Origin: Mesostigma viride
Lineage: Eukaryota > Streptophyta > Mesostigmatophyceae > Mesostigmatales > Mesostigmataceae
DNA length: 64,000 nucleotides
NCBI GenBank assembly: GCA_009746045.1
Contig: RPFO01000026.1
Span: 5,203,635 to 5,267,634 of the forward strand
Direction of reading: 5' to 3'
The notes beneath the pieces were generated by a model. It searched no databases. It worked only from the letters and a program-made list of their open reading frames with translations, and was not told where the DNA came from. Below are positions 10,040 through 23,036 of the stretch, one piece after another (the first letter of the stretch is position 1; every line of letters starts with the position of its first letter). The translations under genes were made by a program, and so were the position numbers.

Positions 10040-10295
10040 ACTCAATCACAGTCCGAGGGTGGCGTGCAAGATGTACAACCGCAAGCATCTCACAAATGCA
10101 GTATAACATCCGTCGTAGGGCTGTCCCAGCGATCATTGCTGAAAAAAATGTGGACTCTCTAGAAATTTATCGCATGACAATGTCCAGTGCTACAGCGATG
10201 TGACGAGGGCTCAGAGCCTACAAAATCTGTGTCCGCAGGTGCCCTCCCCGCCATGCTGGCCAATGTGTCCGCCATGGTTGTGTTAGGTAGATCGC
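10040..10295 (-). pseudogene. leftward gene of element A, last exon (decayed)
   Basis: Minus-strand counterpart of the intact exon at 33311-33547 in element B. The acceptor TTGCATGCAG and the following GC.AT.TACCTAACACA are conserved, as is DTDFVGSEPSSH (B: DADFVGSEPWSH) and the later FFSNDRWDSP (B: YFSNGGWDSP). Here a frame change separates the two parts, a stop follows HAINF, and the acidic tail is lost. Nearby on the same strand, SHFLGPKIKPLLTNSHATAV (about 10410-10470) matches SHLLCPKTRPVLIDSHATAA of B. This points to one more shared coding or constrained block upstream. Confidence 0.5.
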
Positions 10296-10472
10296 CTGCA
10301 TGCAAGGGATACATGCGTTATCCGGCAAAGCAGCAAAGGGAACACACAAAGATCTTAAGTGAGATGAATACCCGAAATCAGCTGTGTGTAATGAGACGTC
10401 GTGAGAGCACAGCAGTCGCGTGGCTGTTTGTGAGTAATGGCTTGATTTTAGGACCGAGAAAGTGAGATAGTG

Positions 10473-13892
<3,420 letters not shown>

Positions 13893-14735
13893 GGGGTGAG
13901 GATTATTCCTTGTCATGGGGGCATACAGGACGGGTTACTTATTCCTTGTCATGGGGGCAGGCAGGACAAGTTAATTATTCCTTGTCATGGGGGGCAGGCA
14001 GGACGGGTTAATTGTTCCTTTTCATGGGGGCAGGCAGGGCGGGTTAATTATTCCTTGTCATTAGGGGCAGGCAGGACGGGTTAATAATTCCTTTCATGGG
14101 GGCAGGCAGGACGGGTCACTTATTCCTTGTCATGGGGGCAGGCAGGACGGGTCAATTATTCCGTGTCATGGGGGGCAGGCTGGACCTGTTAATTATTCCT
14201 TGTCATGGGGGCAGGCGGGACGGGTTAGTAATTCCTTGTCTTGGGGGCAGGCAGGGCGGGTGAATTATTCCTTTTTATGGTGACAGGCAGAACGGGTTAA
14301 TCACTCCTTGTCATGGGAGGCAGGCAGGACGGGTTACTTATTCCTTGTCATGGGGGGCAGGCGCATTGCATATACATTTATTCCTTGTCATGGGGGGCAG
14401 GCAGGACGGGTTAATTGTTCTTGTCATGAGGGGACGGCAGGGGGGGCTCATGATACCCTGTAGTGGGGTGGGCGAAGGCAGGGGGGGTTAATGATTCCCT
14501 GTCATGGGGTGGGGGAAGGCAGGGGGGGTTAACGATTCCTTGTGTCCATGGGGGGCAGGCAGGACGGGTTTCTTATTCCTTGTCATGAGGGGAAGGCAAG
14601 GGAGGTAAATGATTTCCTGTCGTGGGGTGGGAGAAGGCGGGGGTAATAATTTTTCCTTGCCATGGGGGCAGGCAGGACAGGTTAATTATTCCTTGTCATG
14701 GGGGCATGCAGAAAAGCTTAAAAATTTCTTGTCAT
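13893..14735 (+). repeat. minisatellite, block 1, in the last intron of element A's right gene
   Basis: Some 22-25 imperfect copies of a 35-40 bp G-rich unit, consensus TTATTCCTTGTCATGGGGG followed by CAGGCAGGACGGGTTAA. It precedes a 190-bp unique segment that ends in an intron-3'-end-like pyrimidine tract. The same unit occurs in only two or three copies in element B (37138-37215). Confidence 0.9.
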
Positions 14736-14924
14736 GGGATTGAAAGTACCTCACAGTCAGTTGTCCTCCCTTACGAAACGGCGATTTTGTAGCTAAATGA
14801 TTAACAGAGCATATGCTCTAAATCTTGTAGCAATGGGCCGCGTTATGTTTCTGTTCGTGTACTTTCAAGCATTCATCATTTTTGTTTTTCTTTTACATTT
14901 GTCTTGTTGCGGACAGGGAGGGTT

Positions 14925-15830
14925 GATTGCCTTTTCATGGGGGGCAGGCAGTTAATTATTCCTTGTCATGGGGGTAGGCAGGGGTGGGGGTTACTCCTTG
15001 TCATGGGGGGCAGGCAGGGGGGGTAGATTGCCTTTTCATGGGGGGCAGGCAGGGGCCGGGGCTTAATTATTCCTTGTAATATGGTGCAGGCAGGGGGGGT
15101 AATGATTCATTGTCACGGGGGGCAGGCAGGGGGGGGGTAACTCCTTGTCATGGGGGGCAGGCGGGGGGGGGTGATTATCCCTTGTCATGGGGGTTCAGGC
15201 AGAGGGGGCTAATCCTTGTCACATGGGGGGCAGGCTGCGTGGGTAATTTTTCCTTGTAATTAGGGGCAGGCAGGGGGGGTAGTTAATCCTTGTCATGGGG
15301 GACATGCAGGGGGGGGCAATGATTCCTTGTCGTGGGGGGCATGTAGGGGGCGTCAAGTGCTCCTTGTTATGGGGGCAGGCAGGGGGGGGATGATTCTTGT
15401 CGTGGGGGGCAGGCAGGGGGGCGGATGATTCTTGTCGTGGGGGGCAGGCAGGGAGTGTTAATTATTCCTTGTCACAGGGGGCAGATAGGGGGGGGCAATG
15501 ATTCCTTGTCGTGGGGGGCAGGTAGCGGGGGTTAGTTGTTCCTTGTCGTGGGGGGCAGGCAGGGGGGGTCAATGATTCCTTGTCATGCCCATGGGGGGCA
15601 GGTAGGGGGCGTAATTATTCCTTGTATTGGGGGCCAGGCGGGGGGCGTTAATCGTTGTCATGGGGGGCAGGCAGGGGGGTTAATCCTTGTCATGGGGGGC
15701 AGGCAGGGGGGCTTGTTCCTTGTCATGGGGGACAGGTATGGGGGGGACATTATTCCGCGTCATGGGGGTAGGCAAATGGGTTAGTTTTTCCTTGTCATGG
15801 GGGGCAGGTGGGGCAGCTTAATAATTCCTT
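14925..15830 (+). repeat. minisatellite, block 2, in the last intron of element A's right gene
   Basis: A second run of the unit, more divergent and richer in GGGGGG tracts. It is separated from block 1 by 14736-14924, which is itself a diverged duplicate of 15835-15999 (ACCTCACAGTCAGTTGTCCTC against ACCTTGCAATCGTTATGCCCTC, then TAGCTAAATGATTAACA and a CATTCATCATTTTTGTTTTTCTT tract). The intron 3' end was thus duplicated together with repeat expansion. Confidence 0.85.
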
Positions 15831-15999
15831 GTGGTGGGTTTTAAGCACCTTGCAATCGTTATGCCCTCTTAAGGAAGTGTGCTTGCGTAGCTAATCGATT
15901 AACATAACATATGCTCCAGATTTCGTACACAATGGATACCGTAATAAATTTGTTATTGACTACGAATAAACATTCATAATTTTTGTTTTTCTTCCGCAG

Positions 16000-16056
16000 G
16001 AAGTCTCGGCTGTTCTGGTGCCATATGCATCCTCACCATCGTCGTCATCGACGTAG
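16000..16056 (+). CDS. last exon of element A's rightward gene
   Basis: Follows a good acceptor (pyrimidine tract then TTCCGCAG at 15991-15999). It encodes EVSAVLVPYASSPSSSST and a TAG. Element B has the corresponding exon at 38982-39020, ending PASSSSST then stop, after a GCTCACAG acceptor. Two diverged copies keep an acceptor, an exon of similar size and a Ser-rich end, which argues for a real terminal exon. The upstream exon that exists in B (37419-37730) has no evident counterpart in A, so the A gene is incomplete. Confidence 0.5.
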   Translation, partial: EVSAVLVPYASSPSSSST

Positions 16057-16559
16057 CCGGCGGACTCGTCTAGGTTCCATGCACGGGTTGCTCAGGTTTG
16101 TCTTTGAATCTGTGTGATGAGGTGTTTTCTTTGCGCAGTGTATGTTTGCCTGCAGCTACCTTTTTTGTTCCGAATAGATCAGTGCTTTCTTCTTTGCATT
16201 TGCAGCAAGAGAGGGCAGTTTTTGTACAGGTTTTTTGAACGTAATCTGCCTCTTTAATGTTGCACAACTGACAACAACCATGTATACATTGATGTTATTT
16301 CCACCTCTGCATCTTTTTTCTGTGTTTTACAGGAGAGTCGAGAGCTTTTAATCAAAATGACATCCGCAAATGACGGCTGCACACAATATACCCAACGGGC
16401 GGCTGCCTGCAAATTCTTTGCAAGCATTTAGAGCTTTCCGTGGAAGTCATGCTCACAACGGGCTGCACGCAACGCAATGGGCTGCCGTCCGAAATTTGCC
16501 TACGAGACAATCGTTGTTGCTGTCAGCATTAAGTAATGCTTATTTTGTAATAAAAAGGA
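16057..16559. other. 3' region of element A's rightward gene
   Basis: Probable 3' untranslated sequence and spacer before the right subterminal repeats. A possible further acceptor (TGTGTTTTACAG) occurs near 16333. AATAAA-like TAATAAAAAG lies near 16548. No intact ORF of note. Confidence 0.35.
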
Positions 16560-16963
16560 AAATTTCACTGGTTTTTGTCACTTTTTGTCACTTTTTGTCA
16601 CTTTTTGTCTGTTTTATAGTCCTGATAAATTTTCAGGATTGTCTGTGATATATCAACGTTTGTGTTGTGATAAATGTGCACAAATGTCACTAATTGTGGT
16701 GTGATAAAATGTGATAAAATCTCACTCTCATGTTGACAATGCGTGACGTTGACAATGTGTGACATTTTTTGACACTTTCACCTTGATAATTTGTCAAGAA
16801 TTGTCTTGTAAAATCGACCTGATATGTCATGGTTTTGTCAACATTTGTATAGCTTTTGTCAACTTTTGTCAAGTGACATGTCACACTTTGTCACACTTTG
16901 TCACACTTTATCAACCTGACATGTCAAGCATTGTCACACTTTGTCAACACCCGGCTCCTAGTG
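16560..16963. repeat. right terminal and subterminal repeats of element A
   Basis: TTTTTGTCAC tandem copies at 16573-16610, then TGACA/TGTCA and TGATA/TATCA motifs in both orientations up to the terminal inverted repeat ending CTAGTG at 16963. Confidence 0.8.
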
Positions 16964-17059
16964 ATGCCACGGAGTACTATGCTAATCTCATTAGAAAAAT
17001 AATTACACAAAAGTTTAAACAAATATCGTCTGCATCATCCCCCGGCCAACCGTTAAGCA

Positions 17060-19143
17060 CTAGATGGGGATGTAATCCTCATCCGAGCTGTCCTCTACTG
17101 TAATGGCAGACGAGGCGGTAGTGTAGCGGCTATCCTCAGGACCAATAAACTCCACCAGCGGACTTCTACCCTGCATGGCTAGCAACGGGCCGCGGGGCCC
17201 GTGGGGAGAAAACAGGGGCATACCCCTCGGGAAGGTGCTTATCGCAGATGGCAGCCCATTTCTCCTTGTCAATCATGCGGGCGCGGAGTACGGATAGTCC
17301 CAGAAGCCCTGCATCTTCAAGCAGTTGCGTCACATAGCTAGGTCCGGGTCGCGCCGCGCCGGTGCCCGGCGCGCGCAAGTTTGCCAGTGGGTTGCGATGG
17401 GACAAGGGGACCCTGCCATAGGAGGAGGTGTCTACCTGGTTGGCCCGTCTTAAGCCCCCCGGCAGGGCCCACATCGGTATTCACCTGGTATGTGCGGGCA
17501 AGATGGCCGGCAAAGAGGAGGCGGCGGTGTCGGATGGTATGGGTGACAAGAGGGAGCTCGCAGTAGAGCTCGGCCCGGGTGCGGCGTTCTTGGTAGCGGA
17601 CGCCGAGGATATGACGGAGCATTCGAGTGACGGTGCCGTCATGCAAGCTGCTGGCTCAGCGCCTGGTCCAGGGTCCACGCCTCGCAGCCATAAAGGAGGA
17701 TGCTGAGGACAAGGGCCTTGAACAGAATGCGCTTGCGTCGCTCACTCAGGTAGCGACAGGTCCAGAACCTGTCGAGGCGGCGGAGGGCCGCCCAGGCCTG
17801 GCCAATGCGGGTGTTGATGTCGTCGGCCGTGGAGGGAAGCCAGCTGCCAAGGAGCTTGAAGCGAGTCGCCGGGGGGACGGGGCTGCCGTCCAGCAAGAGG
17901 AGGGTGGGTGGGGCTATCCCAGCAGGGAAGCCGATGGCCACGACCTCCGTTTTCTTGCTGATCATAAGCCCCACCGCCCGCGCTTCCCTTGATAAGCTGT
18001 CTAGCCACAGTTGGGCTGACTCCGGGGTTTCCACGAGTGTCGTGTCATCAGCGTAGATCAGATCGCTCAGGCGGTAGGGTGGGTCAACCCCGCCGCAGCT
18101 GGCGTACTCCGTGACCTCGATCCCCGGCGGGCGCCCCTCCACCCGGGCGAAGCGGGCTTGTGCACGCCGCATAATATAGTCCACCATAATGATGAATAGA
18201 TATGGGGAGAGCACACAGCCCTGCCACACCCCGTTGTGCAGGGGGAACGCCGGAGTGACGCCGTCGGCGCCGGTACGGACCTGGGCTTGGGACCCTTCAT
18301 AGAACTGGCGGATGATATCAACGATGTACGATGGGACACGGAACAGGTGAAGGACCGCCCACAGGGCGTCCCATATAACCGTATCGAATGCCTTGGTGTA
18401 ATCCATGAAGATCAATAGCAATGGCAAGAGGCCGGGGGCCAGGCGGCCCACTTCCTCGATCAGGCGGCGCGCGGTAATAGTGCGACCATAACACAATTGC
18501 GACCAACACGGAAGCCCATCTGGGACTCACCTAGGTGGGGATCGAGGCTGGCGCGCATGCGGTTCAGCAGGAGACGCATGAAGACTTTCAGCACGCAGCT
18601 TTGGAGGCATACGCCGCGGTAGCTGCCAGTATCCGCGGCGGACCCCTTGCCCTTGTAGAGCATGACCCGGACAGCGGTCTTCCAATACGTCGGCGGGGGG
18701 AGGCCATCTCGTAGAATCCGGTTAATTGCAAACACCCCGGAGGAAAGGCTCAAGCTCAGGCATCTTAACCACCTCCGGTGAAATATTGTCCACTCCCATG
18801 GCAGCATCATTGCGGAGGGTGGAGATGGCAGCAGCCCATTCCTGGGGAGTCCACTAGTCGTGGGGGCCGTCCACCAGGGGGCCGGAGAGCGGTGGGACCA
18901 GGTAGTCCGTCTCGCTGGTGGGCGCCTGCGGGGGCTCAATGGGGCCGCCTCGGCTGGCCGCAGGGCGTGCAGCTGCAGCGGGGTCAAGCGGGGGGGGCGG
19001 GCCAGGGCCCCCTGATAGTTTGGCCTGGGAGCTGAACCAAATCTCAAGGCGTTCACTGGGGGTGCCTGGGATGTCAGCCCGTTGCGTTTCCCGGCGTCCG
19101 GTGAGACGGTCGAGAGAGCGCCAGGCCGCCTTGTGCAAAGCAA
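17060..19143 (-). pseudogene. LINE-type reverse transcriptase (frameshifted)
   Basis: Read leftward from 19143. The N-terminal linker is Pro-rich. Motif A is IFMDYTKAFDTV, motif B is QGCVLSPYLFIIMVDYIM, and motif C is YADDTTLVE (about 18040). The thumb FKLLGSWLPSTADDINTRIG, then LSILLYGCEAW, and the C-terminal RHILGVRYQERRTRAEL...HRRLLFAGHLAR are typical of non-LTR retrotransposons. The end reads EDSSDEDYIPI then stop at 17060. Frame changes occur near 18490, about 17640 and between 17170 and 17480, and a stop interrupts the N-terminal part. No endonuclease domain is present in this span. Related to the relic at 318-770. Confidence 0.85.
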
Positions 19144-19162
19144 GGCAAGGCCAGCAATGGAT

Positions 19163-19373
19163 TTGGTGAGCTATGCTCATTTTATCTATGACTAACCTGC
19201 TGAGCGGAGAATGCAACGCCGTATAGCACAAAAAGAAAAAATATTTTTAGAAAAAATATTTTTTGTGCTGGCACCCGTACCCCAGCCATGCACCCAGGTA
19301 GGGGTTGGCTGGACAGGTGGTTGCTATAAAAGGTGGGCTTCCATTCTAGGGAAGCAGGTTGTTTCTTTTGCCT
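19163..19373 (+). repeat. 200-bp TATA-containing repeat, copy 2
   Basis: Same sequence as 4537-4736, including GCTATAAAAGGTGGGCTTCC (TATAAAA at 19325-19331). It is followed immediately by the 18-mer CCTACCTATCAATTGACT that precedes copy 1. It may be the distal terminal repeat of the DIRS-type element, an isolated terminal fragment, or the trace of a circular junction. Confidence 0.65.
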
Positions 19374-19791
19374 ACCTATCAATTGACTATCAAGTCCTGT
19401 ACAAGTCCTGTCAACGTCCTGCGGACTATCAAAGTGACACTTGTACATCCTGTGTCCGTACGCGCCCACATTGGCGCGCCGGTCACTGTTGGCACAGCCT
19501 AGGAAACGTCATAACTTTTACGCCCCGTAACCAAATGAGGCGTTCAAGGTGCCGTTGGAAAGAGCGCAATAATCTCTATCCATCTAACGTAAAATCCTTT
19601 ACGTTAACTCCAATCCCTTCTTTTCTTTAGGGATCACATCCCCTGCCAGGGACCCTTGAAGTAGCTTGAAATGTCCTTCACTCCAGCTTGAGCTTGAACA
19701 GATGCCAATGCCATTCCCCCTGCCCTTTCTTTTAAGGAACTGGAAAAGAAACAGATCTGCCACAGGGAAAACCATTCCATGAGAAATGGAG
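19374..19791. other. no recognisable gene
   Basis: Contains further TATCAA/AGTCCTGT repeats just after the TATA-containing repeat, in the style of 4340-4535, and otherwise no signal. Confidence 0.35.
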
Positions 19792-20126
19792 AATCGGTTT
19801 TCTCTGAATATAGTTTAACTAACGCATGCGGGAAAGATAAGGCCGCCATGCCTTGGCCTGGATGTGGAAGGCTGCCTGCGACATGGGCTGACTAATTCGA
19901 TCTGTACAAAGGGTTTCCTGCTCGCCCGAATTTTCCTTGGATGACCCGGTTGTTTATAAGGGTCGGTGGCTGTTAATTAGCGGTCCGAGAGAATTAATTG
20001 TAGGTTTTATACGACTTCACTTGCAAAGATTCGTGTTTGGTTGCACCAGCTGAGGTTAGGTGGGGACCTGTAGGGTCGGCTGGTTGCTTACCGAATCTTT
20101 GGCTGATTTGGGTTATTTAGTGAGTC

Positions 20127-20318
20127 GTGATTAATTATTGTATAGTGGATTCGGACCGGCCCAAGGGGTCGATGGGCGAGTTTTATGTTTGTCAGTCTTG
20201 GGAGCCTTGTACAACTACCTGTACGGTTAACGCACTAGCCTGGGGGTGCGTGGCCACGCTGTTTGTAGTGGCGTTTTCAGCACTGTTCAGGCCGGTGTGT
20301 GACGCATGCCGGTGTTAA
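20127..20318 (+). CDS. 63-aa ORF present in both tandem units, doubtful
   Basis: MINYCIVDSDRPKGSMGEFY and so on, with a hydrophobic stretch near residues 38-52 and a Cys-rich end. An identical ORF is at 21701-21892 in the second unit. Identity reflects the recent duplication and is not evidence of selection. No family recognised. Confidence 0.15.
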   Translation: MINYCIVDSDRPKGSMGEFYVCQSWEPCTTTCTVNALAWGCVATLFVVAFSALFRPVCDACRC

Positions 20319-20694
20319 TTCATTTAGGATGATGTCAGCTTGTGTGTCGGCGGGCCATGCCTTAAGCAAGCTAGGCAGGCAATGATCCGCAATTGTTTCT
20401 TTCACAATGGCGGCAATGGCCGCCTGTGCAAAATTGCACATTCTAGCGCGGGTTGCATCTGTCTTGTAGCCGAGGCAGATGGTGGCACAACCGCTAAGTT
20501 GTTCGACCAAGCATAGTATCGTTGGTCGTGCAACGTAAAGAAAATTTAAATTTACCCCCATGTCGTTTTCCCCGGCTGCGGGTCTTTTTGACATGGGCGA
20601 AGGATGGGGCGCTACTCCGGCGGTTGGGCCAGCTTCGGCGGAGCTGTTTATAAGTTTCTAAAACAGCTCTAGTGTCACATCGCAGGCTTGCCAC
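20277..20694 (-). pseudogene. unrecognised minus-strand coding-like segment in the 1.57-kb unit
   Basis: Two overlapping minus-strand frames look like one protein. The first runs from about 20694 (MASLRCDTRAVLETYKQLRR). The second runs to 20277 (MGVNLNFLYVARPTILCLVE, then GYKTDATRARMCNFAQAAIA and HCLPSLLKAWPADTQADIIL). A frame switch near 20590 joins them. Composition is protein-like and the second frame is open for 105 codons. In the deleted second unit, its C-terminal part is fused to a short frame (MNTISGALPQMQQL...) that also occurs alone at 21120-21329. I do not recognise it; a decayed transposon or host gene are both possible. Confidence 0.3.
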
Positions 20695-22314
20695 CTTGCG
20701 ATGGTGCGTGGGACGTGACCTGGACTCAAAAGGTCCTGAACCAGGTTCCTGTCAGCAACGGCCTGTTTTTTTCATAATTTTTTTTTTTGTGGCGGCAGGT
20801 CAGTTGTCCAGCTGCCCCTGCCGAGGAGGGGTGGTTGGGGACAATAGGAGCCGCGCGAGAGTTGCGCTCCGAAGCTAGAAATTTCCCTATTGCGAGACTC
20901 GAGTTGGGGAGGGCGTCTCAGGGAGGCGAGGCTACGCCAGACCTTTGTCGTTCCTTTTCGTCTCAGCACCTGCTGCGCGGCTCAGTCTATTATAGTGTCG
21001 TAAAACCTCTTTCCTTTTTGGACGGTTCCGGAATTGCGAAATGCTGGCTCTTTTTGAGGGCTTGCTTTTGGGGTGGTCACCGGCTTGTGTCGCATTGAAC
21101 CAGCGGGCCCCTGCGGGGGTTAATATAGCCTAGCGCGGGCTGAGTCGCCATTTAAGATGTTGCGACACGCTCTTTCGCGCACGGTGGTCATGAGTTTAAT
21201 CGGCGCAATGGGGTTGGCGCCAGGGGGGGTAATTGGGTGGAGGCTTCTTGCTTCCGCGTGCGGATTGAGAAACCTTAAGGCCACTGTTAACTGCTGCATT
21301 TGTGGCAGGGCTCCACTTATTGTATTCAATCAAATGCTGGTCTTCTTGGGAGCTGAGTGATCTTAATCGGTTTTCTCTGAATATAGTTTTAATTAACGCA
21401 TGCGGGAAAGATAAGGCCGCCATGCCTTGGCCTGGATGTGGAAGGCTGCCTGCGACATGGGCTGACTAATTCGATCTGTACAAAGGGTTTCCTGCTCGCC
21501 CGAATTTTCCTTGGATGACCCGGTTGTTTATAAGGGTCGGTGGCTGTTAATTAGCGGTCCGAGAGAATTAATTGTAGGTTTTATACGACTTCACTTGCAA
21601 AGATTCGTGTTTGGTTGCACCAGCTGAGGTTAGGTGGGGACCTGTAGGGTCGGCTGGTTGCTTACCGAATCTTTGGCTGATTTGGGTTGTTTAGTGAGTC
21701 GTGATTAATTATTGTATAGTGGATTCGGACCGGCCCAAGGGGTCGATGGGCGAGTTTTATGTTTGTCAGTCTTGGGAACCTTGTACAACTACCTGTACGG
21801 TTAACGCACTAGCCTGGGGGTGCGTGGCCACGCTGTTTGTAGTGGCGTTTTCAGCACTGTTCAGGCCGGTGTGTGACGCATGCCGGTGTTAATTAATTTA
21901 GGATGATGTCAGCTTGTGTGTCGGCGGGCCATGCCTTAAGCAAGCTAGGCAGGCAATGATCCGCAATTGTTTCTTTCCCCTCCCTCCCACCCTGGAGGCT
22001 TCTTGCTTCCGCGTGCGGATTGAGAAACCTTAAGGCCACTGTTAACTGCTGCATTTGTGGCAGGGCTCCACTTATTGTATTCAATCAAATGCTGGTCTTC
22101 TTGGGAGCTGAGTGATCTTAAAAACCTATGGAAGTGGCATTACAGAGTACCACCAGATATTAGGAACACAAACTTAAATACATACAGGTTATATTCTATG
22201 AGAACTTCTCCAGGAATTAATCCCATCACCTCAGTAGAGCCTCCAGTACAATGACCTTCTGGCGGTGAGTTACATTAATCCCAGATACTAATCCCATAAA
22301 ACCCAGTACATATA

Positions 22315-22659
22315 GTTAAAGCCCGACCGGCTCAGCTATGGCGGTCGGTCACGTTGAGCTTGGGATAAGGTGAACACAGAGAACTGCTGTCGGAGCTGGC
22401 CCACCACTGGTTTATGTCTTAGCCAGCAAACCCTATCCGGTTAGCCGTAACCGTGGGACAAGCTAGCCGTCCGTACTGACCCGGATAAGGCCCCGGACTG
22501 GGGCCTAGGTGGCGCCGGCCCTAGGCGCCGCCCTTAGACCGGTCGCCCGCATCGGACCGCCGGATTATAGCCGGCGGCTGAGCGGACGCTAGCGGAAGGC
22601 GTGCGGACGGACATGGGGAACTCAGAGCCAGATCCTAGGGCTCTAGAGTTACTCAACTC
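22315..22659 (-). repeat. 3' LTR of the Copia-like element
   Basis: Identical by eye to 28125-28469. Contains GC-rich palindromic blocks such as GGTGGCGCCGGCCCTAGGCGCC. Downstream of RNase H on the minus strand, hence the 3' LTR. The sequence just before it on that strand (CAAAGAACAAAAGAG) is moderately purine-rich and may act as the polypurine tract. Confidence 0.9.
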
Positions 22660-23036
22660 CGACATACTCTTTTGTTCTTTGATTAATTATCAAAATAATT
22701 ACATCAAATGCAGACCATACAAAACCCTCTAAGGTAGGGAACTCAAGGGGGCCTCAAGGCCGTCAAAATCACCACGGTATCGACCCGCGCCCTTGTGATC
22801 ACACATGAATAGTGATGTAATAAGTATCGAGAAAAAAACAACTATGCCACCAGACAAAAGGTGACCCATTTATTAGGACCAGTGACCCGCCGACGGGCCC
22901 AAGGCACCGTCCAACGTGGCTAGGGTATGGTCAGGACAAGCAAAAAAAACTACCACCATGATATTCGTGAATGCTAGCAACACAGGGTGAGTTATGGCTG
23001 TATTCATAAAGCGCCCGAGCCGTAACCCTGTGTGGC
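22660..23036 (-). other. 3' untranslated region of the Copia-like element
   Basis: Lies between the RNase H stop and the 3' LTR. No ORF. A-rich stretches occur near 22845-22860 and 22945. Confidence 0.6.

Larger units (their letters stand above)
19792..22120. repeat. tandem duplication of a 1.57-kb unit, second copy internally deleted
   Basis: Unit 1 is 19792-21364. Unit 2 starts at 21365 and repeats its first 612 bp (19792-20403 against 21365-21977) with only a few changes. It then jumps through a CCCCTCCCTCCCACCC scar to the last 127 bp (21238-21364 against 21993-22120), losing about 835 bp. The arrangement could be mistaken for LTRs, but the shared tail shows a tandem unit with an internal deletion. 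Promoter-like TATAAG and a TTAATTAATT motif occur in both. Confidence 0.8.

Noticed and set aside
19792-21977. Direct 612-bp repeats interpreted as LTRs of a small retroelement
   Set aside because: The second copy is also followed by the last 127 bp of the unit, so the structure is a tandem duplication with an internal deletion. No primer site, polypurine tract or target duplication fits.
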